IMG/VR virus record: IMGVR_UViG_3300032235_000396
Span: 1-29,350 of that record
Direction: 5' to 3' (one strand)
DNA from: a virus
Length of the DNA: 29,350 nt
Both the position numbers and the translations under genes were made by a program. This document shows positions 6,785 through 14,890 of the stretch, piece by piece. The notes below the pieces were generated by a model. That model searched no databases and was not told the DNA's origin. It was given only the letters and a program-made list of their open reading frames with translations. Positions within the stretch are counted from its first letter, which is position 1; each line of letters begins with the position of its first letter.

Positions 6785-7765
6785 ATGAACGAAAACGAAG
6801 CACAGCCTGATTCCGGTGATCAGGAGGCAGGATCAAATGCCGTTGCACAGAAACTCGGTTTAATGGACGAAAGAGATCTTAGTGATCTTCTCAAATCCAC
6901 ATTCCTTAACGAGGAGGAGACGGCTCCGGTCACACAGGAGCAGGAGTTGGAAGAAGTGGCGGATTCCTCTGGCGAGGACGATCAGCTTGCTGAAGACGAT
7001 TCCGAACCGCACGAAAGCAGTTCTTTGACCAAGGGTGTCCAGAAGCGCATCAACAAGTTAGTTGCTGCGAAGAAGGCTGCCCAATCTGAACTTGAAGCGC
7101 AAAAAGCGCAGTTGGCACAGCTTCAACAGGAACTTGAGTCTGCAAAGGCTTCTGTGCCTGTAAAGCAGCAAGACCAAACTGACTTTGCAGAAGGGCTGAA
7201 TACCTTTGACCAGGTAAAGGCCGAGTATGACAAGGCAGTCGAAGTGTTGCTGTGGTGCGAGGACAACGCGGATGGAGGCGTCATTACCCTGCCTGACGGC
7301 ACGGAACATGAGCTTTCAGACAAGGAAGTCCGCGCAATGAAGCGCACGGCAATTAAGCGCAAGGAGGTTGAGCTTCCTGCACGCCTGAACTACCTGCAAC
7401 AGCAGCAACAGTCAGACGCGCAGGTTTTTGCTGACTTTCCTTGGATGGCAAAAAAGGACTCTGAAGAATATCAGGTTGCCCATCAAATTGCTAAAGACTT
7501 CCCAGAGCTAAGAAAGCGAAGGGCGGACTGGAAGCATGTTATTGGGCTTATGGTTTTGGGAGCAAAAGCGTATGCCGAACAAAAGGCAAAAACTAAGACT
7601 CAAAGCCAACCGATTCGACGGGCTCCAGTGCAGCCACGTGTCACAAAAGCTCCGCCCGCACGCACTTCAACATCAGATGAAACAAAGGCTAAACAGCAGT
7701 TTGCAAAAACTGGTGGCAGTCGTGACGGCTTAACCGACTTGGTAAAAGCAATGAACTTTGTCTAG
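6785..7765 (+). CDS. Capsid scaffolding protein
   Basis: This 326-residue protein has scaffold architecture: a very acidic N-terminal third (residues 1-80, including EEETAPVTQEQELEEV and EDDQLAEDDSEPHE), a long coiled coil at about 85-125 (KKAAQSELEAQKAQLAQLQQ), further helices, and a basic C-terminal tail rich in Arg, Lys, Pro and Thr ending GLTDLVKAMNFV. Scaffolds co-assemble with coat subunits through a basic C-terminal helix and leave before or during DNA filling. It lies immediately upstream of the major capsid gene, the expected place. Sequence is poorly conserved in this group, so the call rests on architecture and order. An AAAGGA lies too far upstream (about 21 bases) to be a normal ribosome site. 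Confidence 0.8.
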   Translation: MNENEAQPDSGDQEAGSNAVAQKLGLMDERDLSDLLKSTFLNEEETAPVTQEQELEEVADSSGEDDQLAEDDSEPHESSSLTKGVQKRINKLVAAKKAAQSELEAQKAQLAQLQQELESAKASVPVKQQDQTDFAEGLNTFDQVKAEYDKAVEVLLWCEDNADGGVITLPDGTEHELSDKEVRAMKRTAIKRKEVELPARLNYLQQQQQSDAQVFADFPWMAKKDSEEYQVAHQIAKDFPELRKRRADWKHVIGLMVLGAKAYAEQKAKTKTQSQPIRRAPVQPRVTKAPPARTSTSDETKAKQQFAKTGGSRDGLTDLVKAMNFV

Positions 7766-7798
7766 TTCACGCAGTAAACGCAGTAACCTTATTCAATT

Positions 7799-8881
7799 AT
7801 GCCTGTTCTAACAGAACCCAATCTATCCGGTCGCGGTAAACGCGAAGACCTCATGGACATGATCGCCTTGGTTGACGCCAAGGACACGCCGTTCACGTCC
7901 ATGGCCAAGAAAGGCTCCAAGCCTGGCAATATGTACTTCCGCTGGCAGTCTGACAGCCTCCCAACCCCTCAGGTTGGTGGCACGCCGGACGGCTTGGACG
8001 TAAACCTCACGACTGGTGTCACCAACTACGTTGTTGGCTACCGCGCTGAGCTTGCCAACTACGCTCAGGTTTACCGCCGCGCAGTCCGCGTCTCCAAGCT
8101 GACTCAGGACATCGCTGATGTCGCTGGTGTCCGTGATGAGCTGGCTGACAACGTTGCCAAGGCAATCACTGGGATCAAGCGCGACATGGAAGTCACCATG
8201 ACCTCCAACCAGGTTTCCCAGCTCGACACTGGTGACCAGACGACTGCGTACCGCACCGCGGGCGCGCAGACCTGGATCAGCAATGCCGGCACTGGCACTC
8301 CGACTCCTGGCGACATTCCCACGATTTTCCGCACTCCGACGACCTCTATTGTTGGTGGCGGCACTGCGCTGGGGACCTCGCTGACGGACACGGTTGTACA
8401 GGGCCTGCTCAAGTCGATCTTCGATCAGACTGGTCACTACACCAGCTTTGACTGCATCGTTGGGACGGATCTTAAGCGTGCCTTCACCGGCCTGCTGGGT
8501 ACCACTTCCCTGACGACCACCTCGACTGCTGGCGTGACTGGCGCAGGCGCAACGAAGGTGCAGACCTTCCAGCGCGATGCAGCCGCGGACACCTACATTC
8601 AGTCAATGGACGTGTTCCAGGGTGATTTCGGCACGGTGCGCTTGCATCCGACGACCTTCATCGGCACCGTTGGTGGCAGCCCGTTTGTATGGACTCCCAC
8701 TCCCTACAAGGGGTTGGTGCTCGACATGAACCTCATCGAAGTTCGTTACGGTGGCAATGTGGCTCAGGTCACTGCCCTGTCTGACAACGGTGGTGGTCCT
8801 GGTCGTTTGATCGAAGCAGTTGCTGGTCTGGTTGTCGGGAACCCGCTGGGCCTCGGCAAGTTCGACTACAACGCTGCTTAG
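7799..8881 (+). CDS. Major capsid protein (DUF5309/SU10 type)
   Basis: This is the 360-residue coat protein forming the icosahedral or prolate shell. The N-terminus (GKREDLMDMIALVDAKDTPF, then a KKGSKPGNMYFRWQSDSL segment) has the pattern of the DUF5309 family, the capsid protein of Escherichia phage SU10 and relatives. The end of the protein (LVVGNPLGLGKFDYN) is also typical of a beta-rich HK97-fold P domain. It directly follows the scaffold gene. Codon use is GC-rich and even, as expected of a highly expressed virion gene, although the start lacks a Shine-Dalgarno sequence. A structured non-coding segment follows the stop. Confidence 0.92.
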   Translation: MPVLTEPNLSGRGKREDLMDMIALVDAKDTPFTSMAKKGSKPGNMYFRWQSDSLPTPQVGGTPDGLDVNLTTGVTNYVVGYRAELANYAQVYRRAVRVSKLTQDIADVAGVRDELADNVAKAITGIKRDMEVTMTSNQVSQLDTGDQTTAYRTAGAQTWISNAGTGTPTPGDIPTIFRTPTTSIVGGGTALGTSLTDTVVQGLLKSIFDQTGHYTSFDCIVGTDLKRAFTGLLGTTSLTTTSTAGVTGAGATKVQTFQRDAAADTYIQSMDVFQGDFGTVRLHPTTFIGTVGGSPFVWTPTPYKGLVLDMNLIEVRYGGNVAQVTALSDNGGGPGRLIEAVAGLVVGNPLGLGKFDYNAA

Positions 8882-8891
8882 CAGTTTTAGA

Positions 8892-8935
8892 GCCCGCCAA
8901 GGCTAGACGCGAAAGCGTTCCTCAAACCGGCGGGC
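8892..8935 (+). terminator. Stem with internal GAAA hairpin after capsid gene
   Basis: GCCCGCC (8892-8898) pairs with GGCGGGC (8929-8935), and inside it GACGC (8906-8910) pairs with GCGTT (8915-8919) around a GAAA tetraloop. It starts ten bases past the capsid stop and could protect or end the capsid transcript. No T-run follows, so it may instead be the first domain of the structured segment that continues to 9220. Confidence 0.5.
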
Positions 8936-8948
8936 CACTACTTCCGCG

Positions 8949-8993
8949 ACACCTGCGGCGATGCCAGTGGTGTGACAGGCCGGAGAGACGGCC
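8949..8993 (+). repeat. GAC/GAGAGA RNA element, copy A
   Basis: P1 is ACACC (8949-8953) with GGTGT (8969-8973). GAC (8974-8976) and one A follow. P2 is GGCCG (8978-8982) with CGGCC (8989-8993), capped by GAGAGA (8983-8988). Inside P1 a short TG/CA extension with a two-base GT bulge is shared with copy B. Confidence 0.65.
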
Positions 8994-9057
8994 CCAACTC
9001 ATCAACCATGTGTTGAAGGAGTAACGAGGCCACCGTATAGTGGCTTCAGCTTTTGCG

Positions 9058-9142
9058 ACACCTGCCATGCTGGCTCCATGCCGGCGGCACGGACCGGGAC
9101 TTCTCGGTCGCCGCAGTGGTGTGACTAGCTGGAGAGACAGCT
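9058..9142 (+). repeat. GAC/GAGAGA RNA element, copy B
   Basis: P1 is ACACC (9058-9062) with GGTGT (9118-9122), and it encloses a longer composite hairpin than copy A. GAC (9123-9125) and one T follow. P2 is AGCTG (9127-9131) with CAGCT (9138-9142), capped by GAGAGA (9132-9137). P2 differs from copy A at several positions while still pairing. Confidence 0.65.
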
Positions 9143-9173
9143 TCGTCAGCGATTGACGTGTGAGTCGTGGGGA

Positions 9174-9212
9174 ACGCACCTCTTAGTGGCGTGACACCTC
9201 GGAGAGACGGGG
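9174..9212 (+). repeat. GAC/GAGAGA RNA element, copy C
   Basis: P1 is ACGC (9174-9177) with GCGT (9189-9192), extended by AC/GT with one bulged G. GAC (9193-9195) and one A follow. P2 is CCTCG (9197-9201) with CGGGG (9208-9212, one G-T wobble), capped by GAGAGA (9202-9207). It ends eight bases before the ATG of the 78-aa gene, so P2 could affect ribosome access. Confidence 0.6.
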
Positions 9213-9220
9213 GCACTTTT

Positions 9221-9457
9221 ATGATCGTACTTCCTATTCCAATAATCCCTGAATTGATTCAACGATATGTCGGCGTGCAGGCTCCAGCCAATCTGGTAGC
9301 CTTAGCCAACAGAAAGCCCGCCAGTAGCGGGCCTGAAGGCACAGACGGCTCAGCTATGCCGCCCAGCAAGATTAGCCCCTACAGTGGCATCTATGACGCA
9401 CAGGGGCGGCTACCAAAGATTCCAGGTGCAGGCACAACTTTCATGGCTCGCGTATGA
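9221..9457 (+). CDS. Small hypothetical protein (78 aa)
   Basis: This is a 78-residue protein whose first 20 residues are hydrophobic (IVLPIPIIPELIQRYVGV), followed by a Pro/Gly/Ser-rich tail (residues 35-70). No family is recognised. The frame is open further upstream to a GTG at 9167, but that start would lie inside the structured RNA elements; the ATG at 9221 matches the start contexts of other genes here and follows the last GAGAGA element. Its stop overlaps the next start (ATGA), implying coupled translation. It may be a membrane-associated or head-completion protein, but neither can be shown. Confidence 0.6.
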   Translation: MIVLPIPIIPELIQRYVGVQAPANLVALANRKPASSGPEGTDGSAMPPSKISPYSGIYDAQGRLPKIPGAGTTFMARV

Positions 9458-9777
9458 TTAGCATCCCAGAAAACATGGTTGGGCAGCTTGAAAAAGAGCT
9501 GCGTGCAGGCTGGGAGCGTAATAAGATTGAGGCTAAGGCTGCAGCTCAATCCAATGCTCGCTTTAACGCGGAAAGACACAAGTCTGTGGAAGGACTTGGT
9601 CAAAAGATTGCGACGATACCGGCAACGGCTTACCACTTTTGGGGGCAAAAGCTTGGATACGGATGCTGGAATGACAAAGCATTCATGCACGAGTTCTTGC
9701 GTGACAATCCAGAGTGCAGAGTAAATAGTGGTGGCGTAAAAGAAATCAGTGTAGGATGGACGCCACCTAGCAAATGA
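9454..9777 (+). CDS. Conserved phage protein of unknown function (107 aa)
   Basis: This 107-residue protein has an N-terminal helical, charged half (QLEKELRAGWERNKIEAKAA) and a C-terminal half with aromatic residues (ATAYHFWGQKLGYGCWND, then FMHEFLRDNPECRV). A similar short protein follows the capsid gene in other phages with this capsid type, as far as I recall; its role is not known to me. It overlaps both neighbours by ATGA junctions, so the three genes from 9221 to 10970 form a tight translational unit. A head-completion role is inferred from order alone. Confidence 0.75.
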   Translation: MISIPENMVGQLEKELRAGWERNKIEAKAAAQSNARFNAERHKSVEGLGQKIATIPATAYHFWGQKLGYGCWNDKAFMHEFLRDNPECRVNSGGVKEISVGWTPPSK

Positions 9778-10970
9778 AGACAGTACCATTTAGCGCAATT
9801 CTTGCAGAGTCATGCCAGTTAATTGGCTTGGATCGGAATACGCTAAATGACAAGTCATTTGCAGCTATCCGCGATTTCACTAATCGCCGGTTAAGCATGA
9901 TCTGGGATCGGGAAGATTGGCCCGATATTCAGGAGATCCAGCAGCTTTGGCCAGGCACTGCCATCAGCAATGTTGTCGCTGATCCGATTGAGTTGCTGAC
10001 TGAGTCAGGCGTTGAGCTTCTTCAGGAGAATGGCAACACACTGTTCTTTCAGAATGCTGAGAACACGATCCCTGTAACCATCACGCTTGATCCAAACTAC
10101 CCGCGGATATACCTCAGGGACTTCTCTGAAGAGGCTTGGCAGCAGGGAACGATTGGCAACTCAAACGTCAACATCATCAATCCATTCTGGATTCTGAAGG
10201 AGGACGGCACGCTCGCATCTTCTGCTGCCACTCAGTACACGTTCAGCTACACTGTTGGCGACCCAACGACAGACCCGTACATCACATCGGTCACTGTGCA
10301 GATGCCTTGGTGCACGCCTCAGTGGACGAACATTAGCGGCTCAACGCTGGAGTTTGTGAACAACCGGCAGCCCATCGCAGTGGTTGCTGGTCAGGCAATA
10401 GGTTGCTGGACAAATGATCCTCGCAAGACTTCCCGCGGGAGGGATGAGTCTTTCATCGTGGAAAACATGCCTAACTTGGACACGAACACAACAGTGTCCA
10501 CAGAGATCTTGAGTCAGGATCTGTTTGTGCTCAGGTTTCCAAACTTCAGCACCAAGTTTGTGCTTTTGCGTGCTGTAGCCCCATTCTTATTCGGCACTCG
10601 ATACGATGCCACCTTGGCTTATCCTGCTGGCTCACAGGTCTATTATGACCCAAATCAAGGCAGCTCTGCGTACAACCCGCCAAGCAAGAACCTGCCAGTA
10701 GCTGGCAACTTTTGGAACGCATACAGCAACGCTGCTATCGGCGTGCTGCCGGCTAATCCAAGCTTCTCTTGGAGGTTGGCTGAGATTCCGTTCCGTTTTA
10801 AGAGCTACCTTGTGAATGCTGTGAGTGCTGATTTCCTTCGCTCTGAAGGACGAGCGGCAGAGGCTGACTCGCTTGAAGGCATGGCTGAGTTTGCGGTTCA
10901 GCAGCAGATTGATGTGCTTATCCGCCAGCAAGGCCAGATTCAGCGGATGAACATGGTGTACACTTATTAA
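9774..10970 (+). CDS. Putative head-tail connector or tail structural protein (398 aa)
   Basis: This 398-residue protein begins with a helical region (residues 1-50, including AAIRDFTNRRLSMIWDREDWPDI) like the helical start of head-tail adaptor proteins. A mainly beta middle follows (about 100-290, with Thr/Val/Asn-rich strands and many Trp and Pro), then a C-terminal helical region (RFKSYLVNAVSADFLRSEGRAAEADSLEGMAEFAVQQQIDVLIRQQ). Helix-beta-helix order and position after the capsid genes favour a connector or gatekeeper on the portal, but no diagnostic motif is present. Start coupled by ATGA to the 107-aa gene. Confidence 0.55.
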   Translation: MKTVPFSAILAESCQLIGLDRNTLNDKSFAAIRDFTNRRLSMIWDREDWPDIQEIQQLWPGTAISNVVADPIELLTESGVELLQENGNTLFFQNAENTIPVTITLDPNYPRIYLRDFSEEAWQQGTIGNSNVNIINPFWILKEDGTLASSAATQYTFSYTVGDPTTDPYITSVTVQMPWCTPQWTNISGSTLEFVNNRQPIAVVAGQAIGCWTNDPRKTSRGRDESFIVENMPNLDTNTTVSTEILSQDLFVLRFPNFSTKFVLLRAVAPFLFGTRYDATLAYPAGSQVYYDPNQGSSAYNPPSKNLPVAGNFWNAYSNAAIGVLPANPSFSWRLAEIPFRFKSYLVNAVSADFLRSEGRAAEADSLEGMAEFAVQQQIDVLIRQQGQIQRMNMVYTY

Positions 10971-10972
10971 GT

Positions 10973-11176
10973 ATGATTACCAAGTTCATTAGAAAGAGGA
11001 ATCAGGACCCATCTAAGGCGTTCAATAAAAACTTTGCCAGAATACAGGTTTCTGGTAATAACCAGACTTTCATGTTTAAGAAGACTGTGCCAGCATCTTC
11101 TGCGGCAAACTATCTTACAACTGAAGCCGGATTTAATCTTACCACTGAAGGCGGAGACAAATTGACTTTAGGCTAA
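10973..11176 (+). CDS. Small virion-associated protein (67 aa)
   Basis: This 67-residue basic protein starts MITKFIRKRNQDPSKAFNKN. Its C-terminus holds two similar beta-hairpin-like units, YLTTEAGFNLTTEGG and DKLTLG, a pattern seen at the ends of short phage tail-associated proteins. It sits in two-base and one-base gaps between the connector-like gene and the long fibre gene. No known function; a small tail or fibre-attachment part is plausible from position. Confidence 0.65.
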   Translation: MITKFIRKRNQDPSKAFNKNFARIQVSGNNQTFMFKKTVPASSAANYLTTEAGFNLTTEGGDKLTLG

Positions 11177-11177
11177 T

Positions 11178-13391
11178 ATGGGCGACAAAATCACTCAACT
11201 ACCAGTAGCAACAACCGTTGATGGAACAGAAATCGTCCCGATTGTCCAGGGTGGAGCAACTAAACAGGTCACTGGAACAATACTGCGCCGCCCAGTCGGA
11301 GCTGCCGGAGGAGATCTTGCAGGAACATATCCTAATCCTACGCTTGCTGCTATCACGTCCGCACAGACAGTCGGAAGCGCAACCCAGATACCAGTCGTTA
11401 CCGTTGACCAAAAGGGACGTGTAACCGCGGCGAGCACGGTTGCCAACACGATGGGTACAGTCACCAGTGTTGTGGGTGGCACTGGGCTGACGGGCGGCAC
11501 GATTACGTCCACCGGCACGTTGGCAGTCAGCTATGGCACAACCGCAGGAACGGCAGCACAAGGAAACGACGCTCGCTTGTCTGACTCTAGGCCTCCCACT
11601 GGCGCTGCTGGTGGCGATCTGGCTGGTACATATCCCAATCCAACGTTGGCTGCGGTTACGACTGCTGCCACTGCTGGAAGCTCATCGCTTATTCCAGTTG
11701 TAACTGTAGACGCCAAAGGTCGTGTCACTTCGCTGGCGACTCAACCTAACTCTGCCTTGGGCGCTGCTGGCGGAGATCTGACCGGAACGTATCCAAACCC
11801 AGCGTTGGCGGCTGTAACTACCGCTCAAAGTAACATTGGAAGCGGAACTCAAGTGCCTGTCATTAGCGTTGATGCTAAAGGTCGCGTGACTTCGCTTTCT
11901 AGCGTTCCAGTATCTGCTTCTGTAAACGCGATCACTGCACTAACTGGAGATGTTACTGCAACTGGACCTGGCTCTGTGGCCGGCACTTTGGCAGCTATCA
12001 CGACTGCTCAGACCAACGTAGGCAGCAGCACGACTGTGCCGGTTATCAGCGTGGACGCAAAGGGACGTGTGACCGCACTTAGCAGCACGCCTATCAGCGG
12101 TTCTGCTGGCGGCACAGTGACTAGCATCACGGCTGGGGCTGGTCTATCTGGCGGCACAATTACTGGCAGTGGCACAATTGCCATTGCGGATGTTACCACT
12201 GCTCAGACTGCGGTTGGCAACTCGACTACGATTCCGGTCATTACAGTAAATGCTCAAGGGCAGATTACAGCCCTTAGCACAGCAGCAGCCGCTGGCGGCG
12301 TTGCCTTGGCAACCACTGCTCCAGCAGCCCTTGCTGCAACCGCTCAAGTTGGAACTGGCACAACGGCAGCAAGAGATGATCATCAGCATCCTTTTCCAAC
12401 TACTGCACAAGGAGGCACGGGGCAGACAACTTATACGGATGGACAGTTGCTGATTGGAAATAGCACTGGGAACACGCTCTCCAAGGCAACGCTAACCGCC
12501 GGCTCCAACGTAACCATCACGAATGGGCCTGGAACGATTACGATTGCGGCAACTGGATCAGCAACATCAGGAGCAATTGACGCCTATGTGCTTGTTGTAG
12601 CTGGAGGCGGAGGTGGTGGGTATAACGCCGGAGGTGGCGGAGGTGGTGGTGGGTTTGTTTCTGAAAACATGTCCCTTAATCCAGGAACTGTATACAATGC
12701 AGTTATTGGAGCAGGTGGAGCTGGCAGTACTCTTTCAAATGTTACTCCTGGAGCTGGAGCAGCCGGCTCTAATTCTACATTTGCAAACTTAACTGCGTTA
12801 GGCGGAGGTGCTGGAGCATACACAAGCACAACTGTATTTGGAGGAAATGGAGGATGCGGCGGAGGCGGAGGCGCTACGACTGGACCAGCTACAGGTGGAT
12901 ATGGGACTTCATTTCAAGGGTACAATGGAGGATCAAATGGTGCTTCAATCAGTGGCTATACAATGGGGTGCGGAGGTGGTGGAGCAGGGTTACCCGCATT
13001 GTCGATTAACACAAACAGCACAACTGCCCCTTCTGGAGGTGCTGGGGCACTTAGCGTTATCACAGGCTCTGCTGTTTATTACTCTGGTGGAGGTGGAGCT
13101 GCTGGAGATAGTAGAATCGGAGCAGGAGGGCCAGGAGGCATTGGGGGGGGAGGAAAAGGCGCGGGATTTGATGGTTCTGCGGTAGCTGGAACTGCAAACA
13201 CTGGTGGAGGTGGAGGAGGCGGGGCATATTATGCTGCTAACTTTACTGCAAAAGCAGGTGGTTCTGGAGTGGTTATTTTGTCTATCCCAACTAGTCGCTA
13301 TACTGGATTCATAACTGGATCTCCTGTTGTGACAACGTCTGGAGACAGGACCATTCTTCAATTTAACTCTTCTGGGTCTTACACAGCTTAA
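11178..13391 (+). CDS. Tail fibre with internal repeats and polyglycine tip (737 aa)
   Basis: This is a receptor-binding fibre by architecture. Residues 1-35 form a conserved base (MGDKITQLPVATTVDGTEIV). Residues 40-370 carry five degenerate repeats built on GGDLAGTYPNPTLAA and VPVISVDAKGRVTALS. An ARDDHQHP motif at 398-405 matches the His-containing fibre motif DHxHP. A GGTGQTTYTDGQLLIGN block follows at 412-428. From about 470 to 700 the protein is glycine-rich (runs of up to 8 Gly, with Ala, Asn, Ser and Tyr), like the polyglycine-II sandwich adhesin tips of some phage fibres. The C-terminal 35 residues are beta-rich. The N-terminal base and several blocks are shared with the 376-aa fibre at 13757. 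The glycine-rich tip is a likely site of host-range change. Confidence 0.85.
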   Translation: MGDKITQLPVATTVDGTEIVPIVQGGATKQVTGTILRRPVGAAGGDLAGTYPNPTLAAITSAQTVGSATQIPVVTVDQKGRVTAASTVANTMGTVTSVVGGTGLTGGTITSTGTLAVSYGTTAGTAAQGNDARLSDSRPPTGAAGGDLAGTYPNPTLAAVTTAATAGSSSLIPVVTVDAKGRVTSLATQPNSALGAAGGDLTGTYPNPALAAVTTAQSNIGSGTQVPVISVDAKGRVTSLSSVPVSASVNAITALTGDVTATGPGSVAGTLAAITTAQTNVGSSTTVPVISVDAKGRVTALSSTPISGSAGGTVTSITAGAGLSGGTITGSGTIAIADVTTAQTAVGNSTTIPVITVNAQGQITALSTAAAAGGVALATTAPAALAATAQVGTGTTAARDDHQHPFPTTAQGGTGQTTYTDGQLLIGNSTGNTLSKATLTAGSNVTITNGPGTITIAATGSATSGAIDAYVLVVAGGGGGGYNAGGGGGGGGFVSENMSLNPGTVYNAVIGAGGAGSTLSNVTPGAGAAGSNSTFANLTALGGGAGAYTSTTVFGGNGGCGGGGGATTGPATGGYGTSFQGYNGGSNGASISGYTMGCGGGGAGLPALSINTNSTTAPSGGAGALSVITGSAVYYSGGGGAAGDSRIGAGGPGGIGGGGKGAGFDGSAVAGTANTGGGGGGGAYYAANFTAKAGGSGVVILSIPTSRYTGFITGSPVVTTSGDRTILQFNSSGSYTA

Positions 13392-13394
13392 TTT

Positions 13395-13754
13395 ATGGCT
13401 CACTTTGCAAAAGTAATTGATGGCATTGTTGCTCAGGTAATTGTTGCTGAGCCTGACTTTATCAGCACCCTTGCTGATTCAGGCCAGTGGCTACAAACCA
13501 GTTACAACACCCGCGGCGGCGTGCATTACGGACAGGACGGGCAGCCTGATGGCGGCGTGGCGCTGAGAGCCAACTATGCCGGCGTTGGGTACACATACGA
13601 CCAACAGAATGATGTCTTCTATGCTCCGCAACCTTTCCCTTCATGGACGATTGGCGCTCCTGACTGGATCTGGAAGGCACCAGTTGACATGCCGTTGGAT
13701 GGCAAAGAGTACAAATGGGACGAAGCTGCCCTAAATTGGATTGAACTCGCTTAA
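13395..13754 (+). CDS. Conserved phage structural protein of cyanophage type (119 aa)
   Basis: This 119-residue protein starts MAHFAKVIDGIVAQVIVAE and contains WLQTSYNTRGGVHYGQDG, GYTYDQQNDVFYAPQPFPSW and a C-terminal DGKEYKWDEAALNWIELA. This pattern recurs in short proteins of marine and freshwater cyanophages and other aquatic phages, where they lie among virion genes. Its biochemical role is not known to me. Here it lies between two fibre genes, so a fibre, tail-tip or head-decoration role is plausible. Start 13395 follows an AATTT context, with no Shine-Dalgarno sequence. Confidence 0.8.
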   Translation: MAHFAKVIDGIVAQVIVAEPDFISTLADSGQWLQTSYNTRGGVHYGQDGQPDGGVALRANYAGVGYTYDQQNDVFYAPQPFPSWTIGAPDWIWKAPVDMPLDGKEYKWDEAALNWIELA

Positions 13755-13756
13755 TT

Positions 13757-14887
13757 ATGGCTGACATCAAAATCTCCCAGCTTCCAGTAGCAACGACCGT
13801 TGCTGACGCTGACGTCCTTGTCATCAATCAAGGCGGTGACACTAAGCAGGTAGCCCGCAGCCTGGTTAAAGGCGCAGGCACGGTGACAAGTGTCACTGGT
13901 GGCACCGGGCTTACTGGAGGCACGATCACGGGCTCAGGCACGCTTGCTGTGTCGTATGGGACAGCCGCTGGCACTGCCGCACAGGGCAATGATGCCCGCC
14001 TTTCAGACAGTCGCACGCCATCTGGAGCTGCCGGTGGGGATCTTTCAGGAACGTACCCAAATCCTACACTCAACACGGTAGCGGCGGCAAAGGGCGGCAC
14101 TGGACAGACAGTTTACACGGATGGCCAGCTTTTGATTGGCAACACTGCCGGCGGGCTTACCAAGGCTACGCTGACTGCTGGTAACGGTGTCACGGTAACC
14201 AACGGCAATGGAAGCATTACGATTGCTACTACTGGAGGAAATGAACCCGCCGGAAGTTTTTATGAGTTTTTTGAGCAGTTTTTTGCAACCGCGCCATTGC
14301 TTGGAAATCTAGCTTTTGCTGTGACTGGCGGATCAAACACACAGGTTTCAAGTATTGGTTTTGGCGTTGTTACAATGTCTACGGGAGCAACGGCAGCGGC
14401 AAACCAGCAATCTCGACTCACTCAGGTCACCAACGCACAAATTACTGGCACTGGAACTGCACGTTGTGTTTTTCGCGTAGGTCAAAGCGGAGCAACTTGG
14501 TTTGATGGCACACTCACAGGTGCGTTTCGCTGTGGCTGGGGAGATTCCGTTACGGGCGAGTCTGCAAACGGCATTTACTTCCGCTCGCAAAATGGCCAAG
14601 GAATTGATTTTGTAACAAAAATCTCAAACATAGAAACACTTACATCCACAGGTGTTTCTTTTTCTGATGGCACTTTTCAGACATTGGAAATCCTTGTTAA
14701 TGCAGCCGGAAATCAGGTGATTGCCAAAATTAACGGCAACACAGTCGCAACGCACACGACAAACATTCCAACGGGCAGGTTGATCTTTTTTAGCCACATC
14801 AACCGCGTGGCTGCGACTGGCACGGCAGTCATTGCAAACATGGATTTTGTTTATCTCAAAGTTACTCCAACAACGCCATTCTTTTAA
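13757..14887 (+). CDS. Second tail fibre, paralogue of the 737-aa fibre (376 aa)
   Basis: The first 170 residues repeat the design of the larger fibre in short form: base MADIKISQLPVATTVADADV, then VTSVTGGTGLTGGTITGSGTL, QGNDARLSDSRTPSGAAGG, and the GGTGQTVYTDGQLLIGN block. The DNA is also close at the base: CCAGTAGCAACRACCGTTG at 11202-11220 and 13784-13802, one difference in 19 bases. The C-terminal 200 residues are different: a beta-rich, lectin-like domain (FFEQFFATAPLLGNL ... FFSHINRVAATGTAVIANMDFVYLKV) with no glycine-rich part. It probably attaches to the same base with a different receptor or cell-surface target, an inference from the shared base and distinct tips. Confidence 0.8.
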   Translation: MADIKISQLPVATTVADADVLVINQGGDTKQVARSLVKGAGTVTSVTGGTGLTGGTITGSGTLAVSYGTAAGTAAQGNDARLSDSRTPSGAAGGDLSGTYPNPTLNTVAAAKGGTGQTVYTDGQLLIGNTAGGLTKATLTAGNGVTVTNGNGSITIATTGGNEPAGSFYEFFEQFFATAPLLGNLAFAVTGGSNTQVSSIGFGVVTMSTGATAAANQQSRLTQVTNAQITGTGTARCVFRVGQSGATWFDGTLTGAFRCGWGDSVTGESANGIYFRSQNGQGIDFVTKISNIETLTSTGVSFSDGTFQTLEILVNAAGNQVIAKINGNTVATHTTNIPTGRLIFFSHINRVAATGTAVIANMDFVYLKVTPTTPFF

Positions 14888-14890
14888 CAA

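Larger units (their letters stand above)
8936..9220 (+). ncRNA. Structured non-coding segment with three copies of the GAC/GAGAGA element
   Basis: No convincing gene lies here, but the stretch is full of pairable segments: three copies of the P1-GAC-N-P2(GAGAGA) element (listed separately), a hairpin TCAAC/GTTGA at 9002-9016, a stem GAGGCCAC/GTGGCTTC at 9026-9047, a composite stem (GCGGC/GCCGC and GACCG/CGGTC) within 9084-9113, and CGTCA/TGACG at 9144-9158. The word GAAGGAGTAACGAGGC (9015-9030) recurs in slightly shorter form (28426-28438) in the second structured segment. The last element ends eight bases before the ATG at 9221. The segment may act as a cis-acting leader or as a separate small RNA. 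Confidence 0.6.

Noticed and set aside
9167-9220. Upstream GTG start for the 78-aa gene
   Set aside because: It would place coding sequence over GAGAGA element copy C; the ATG at 9221 fits the genome's start contexts better.
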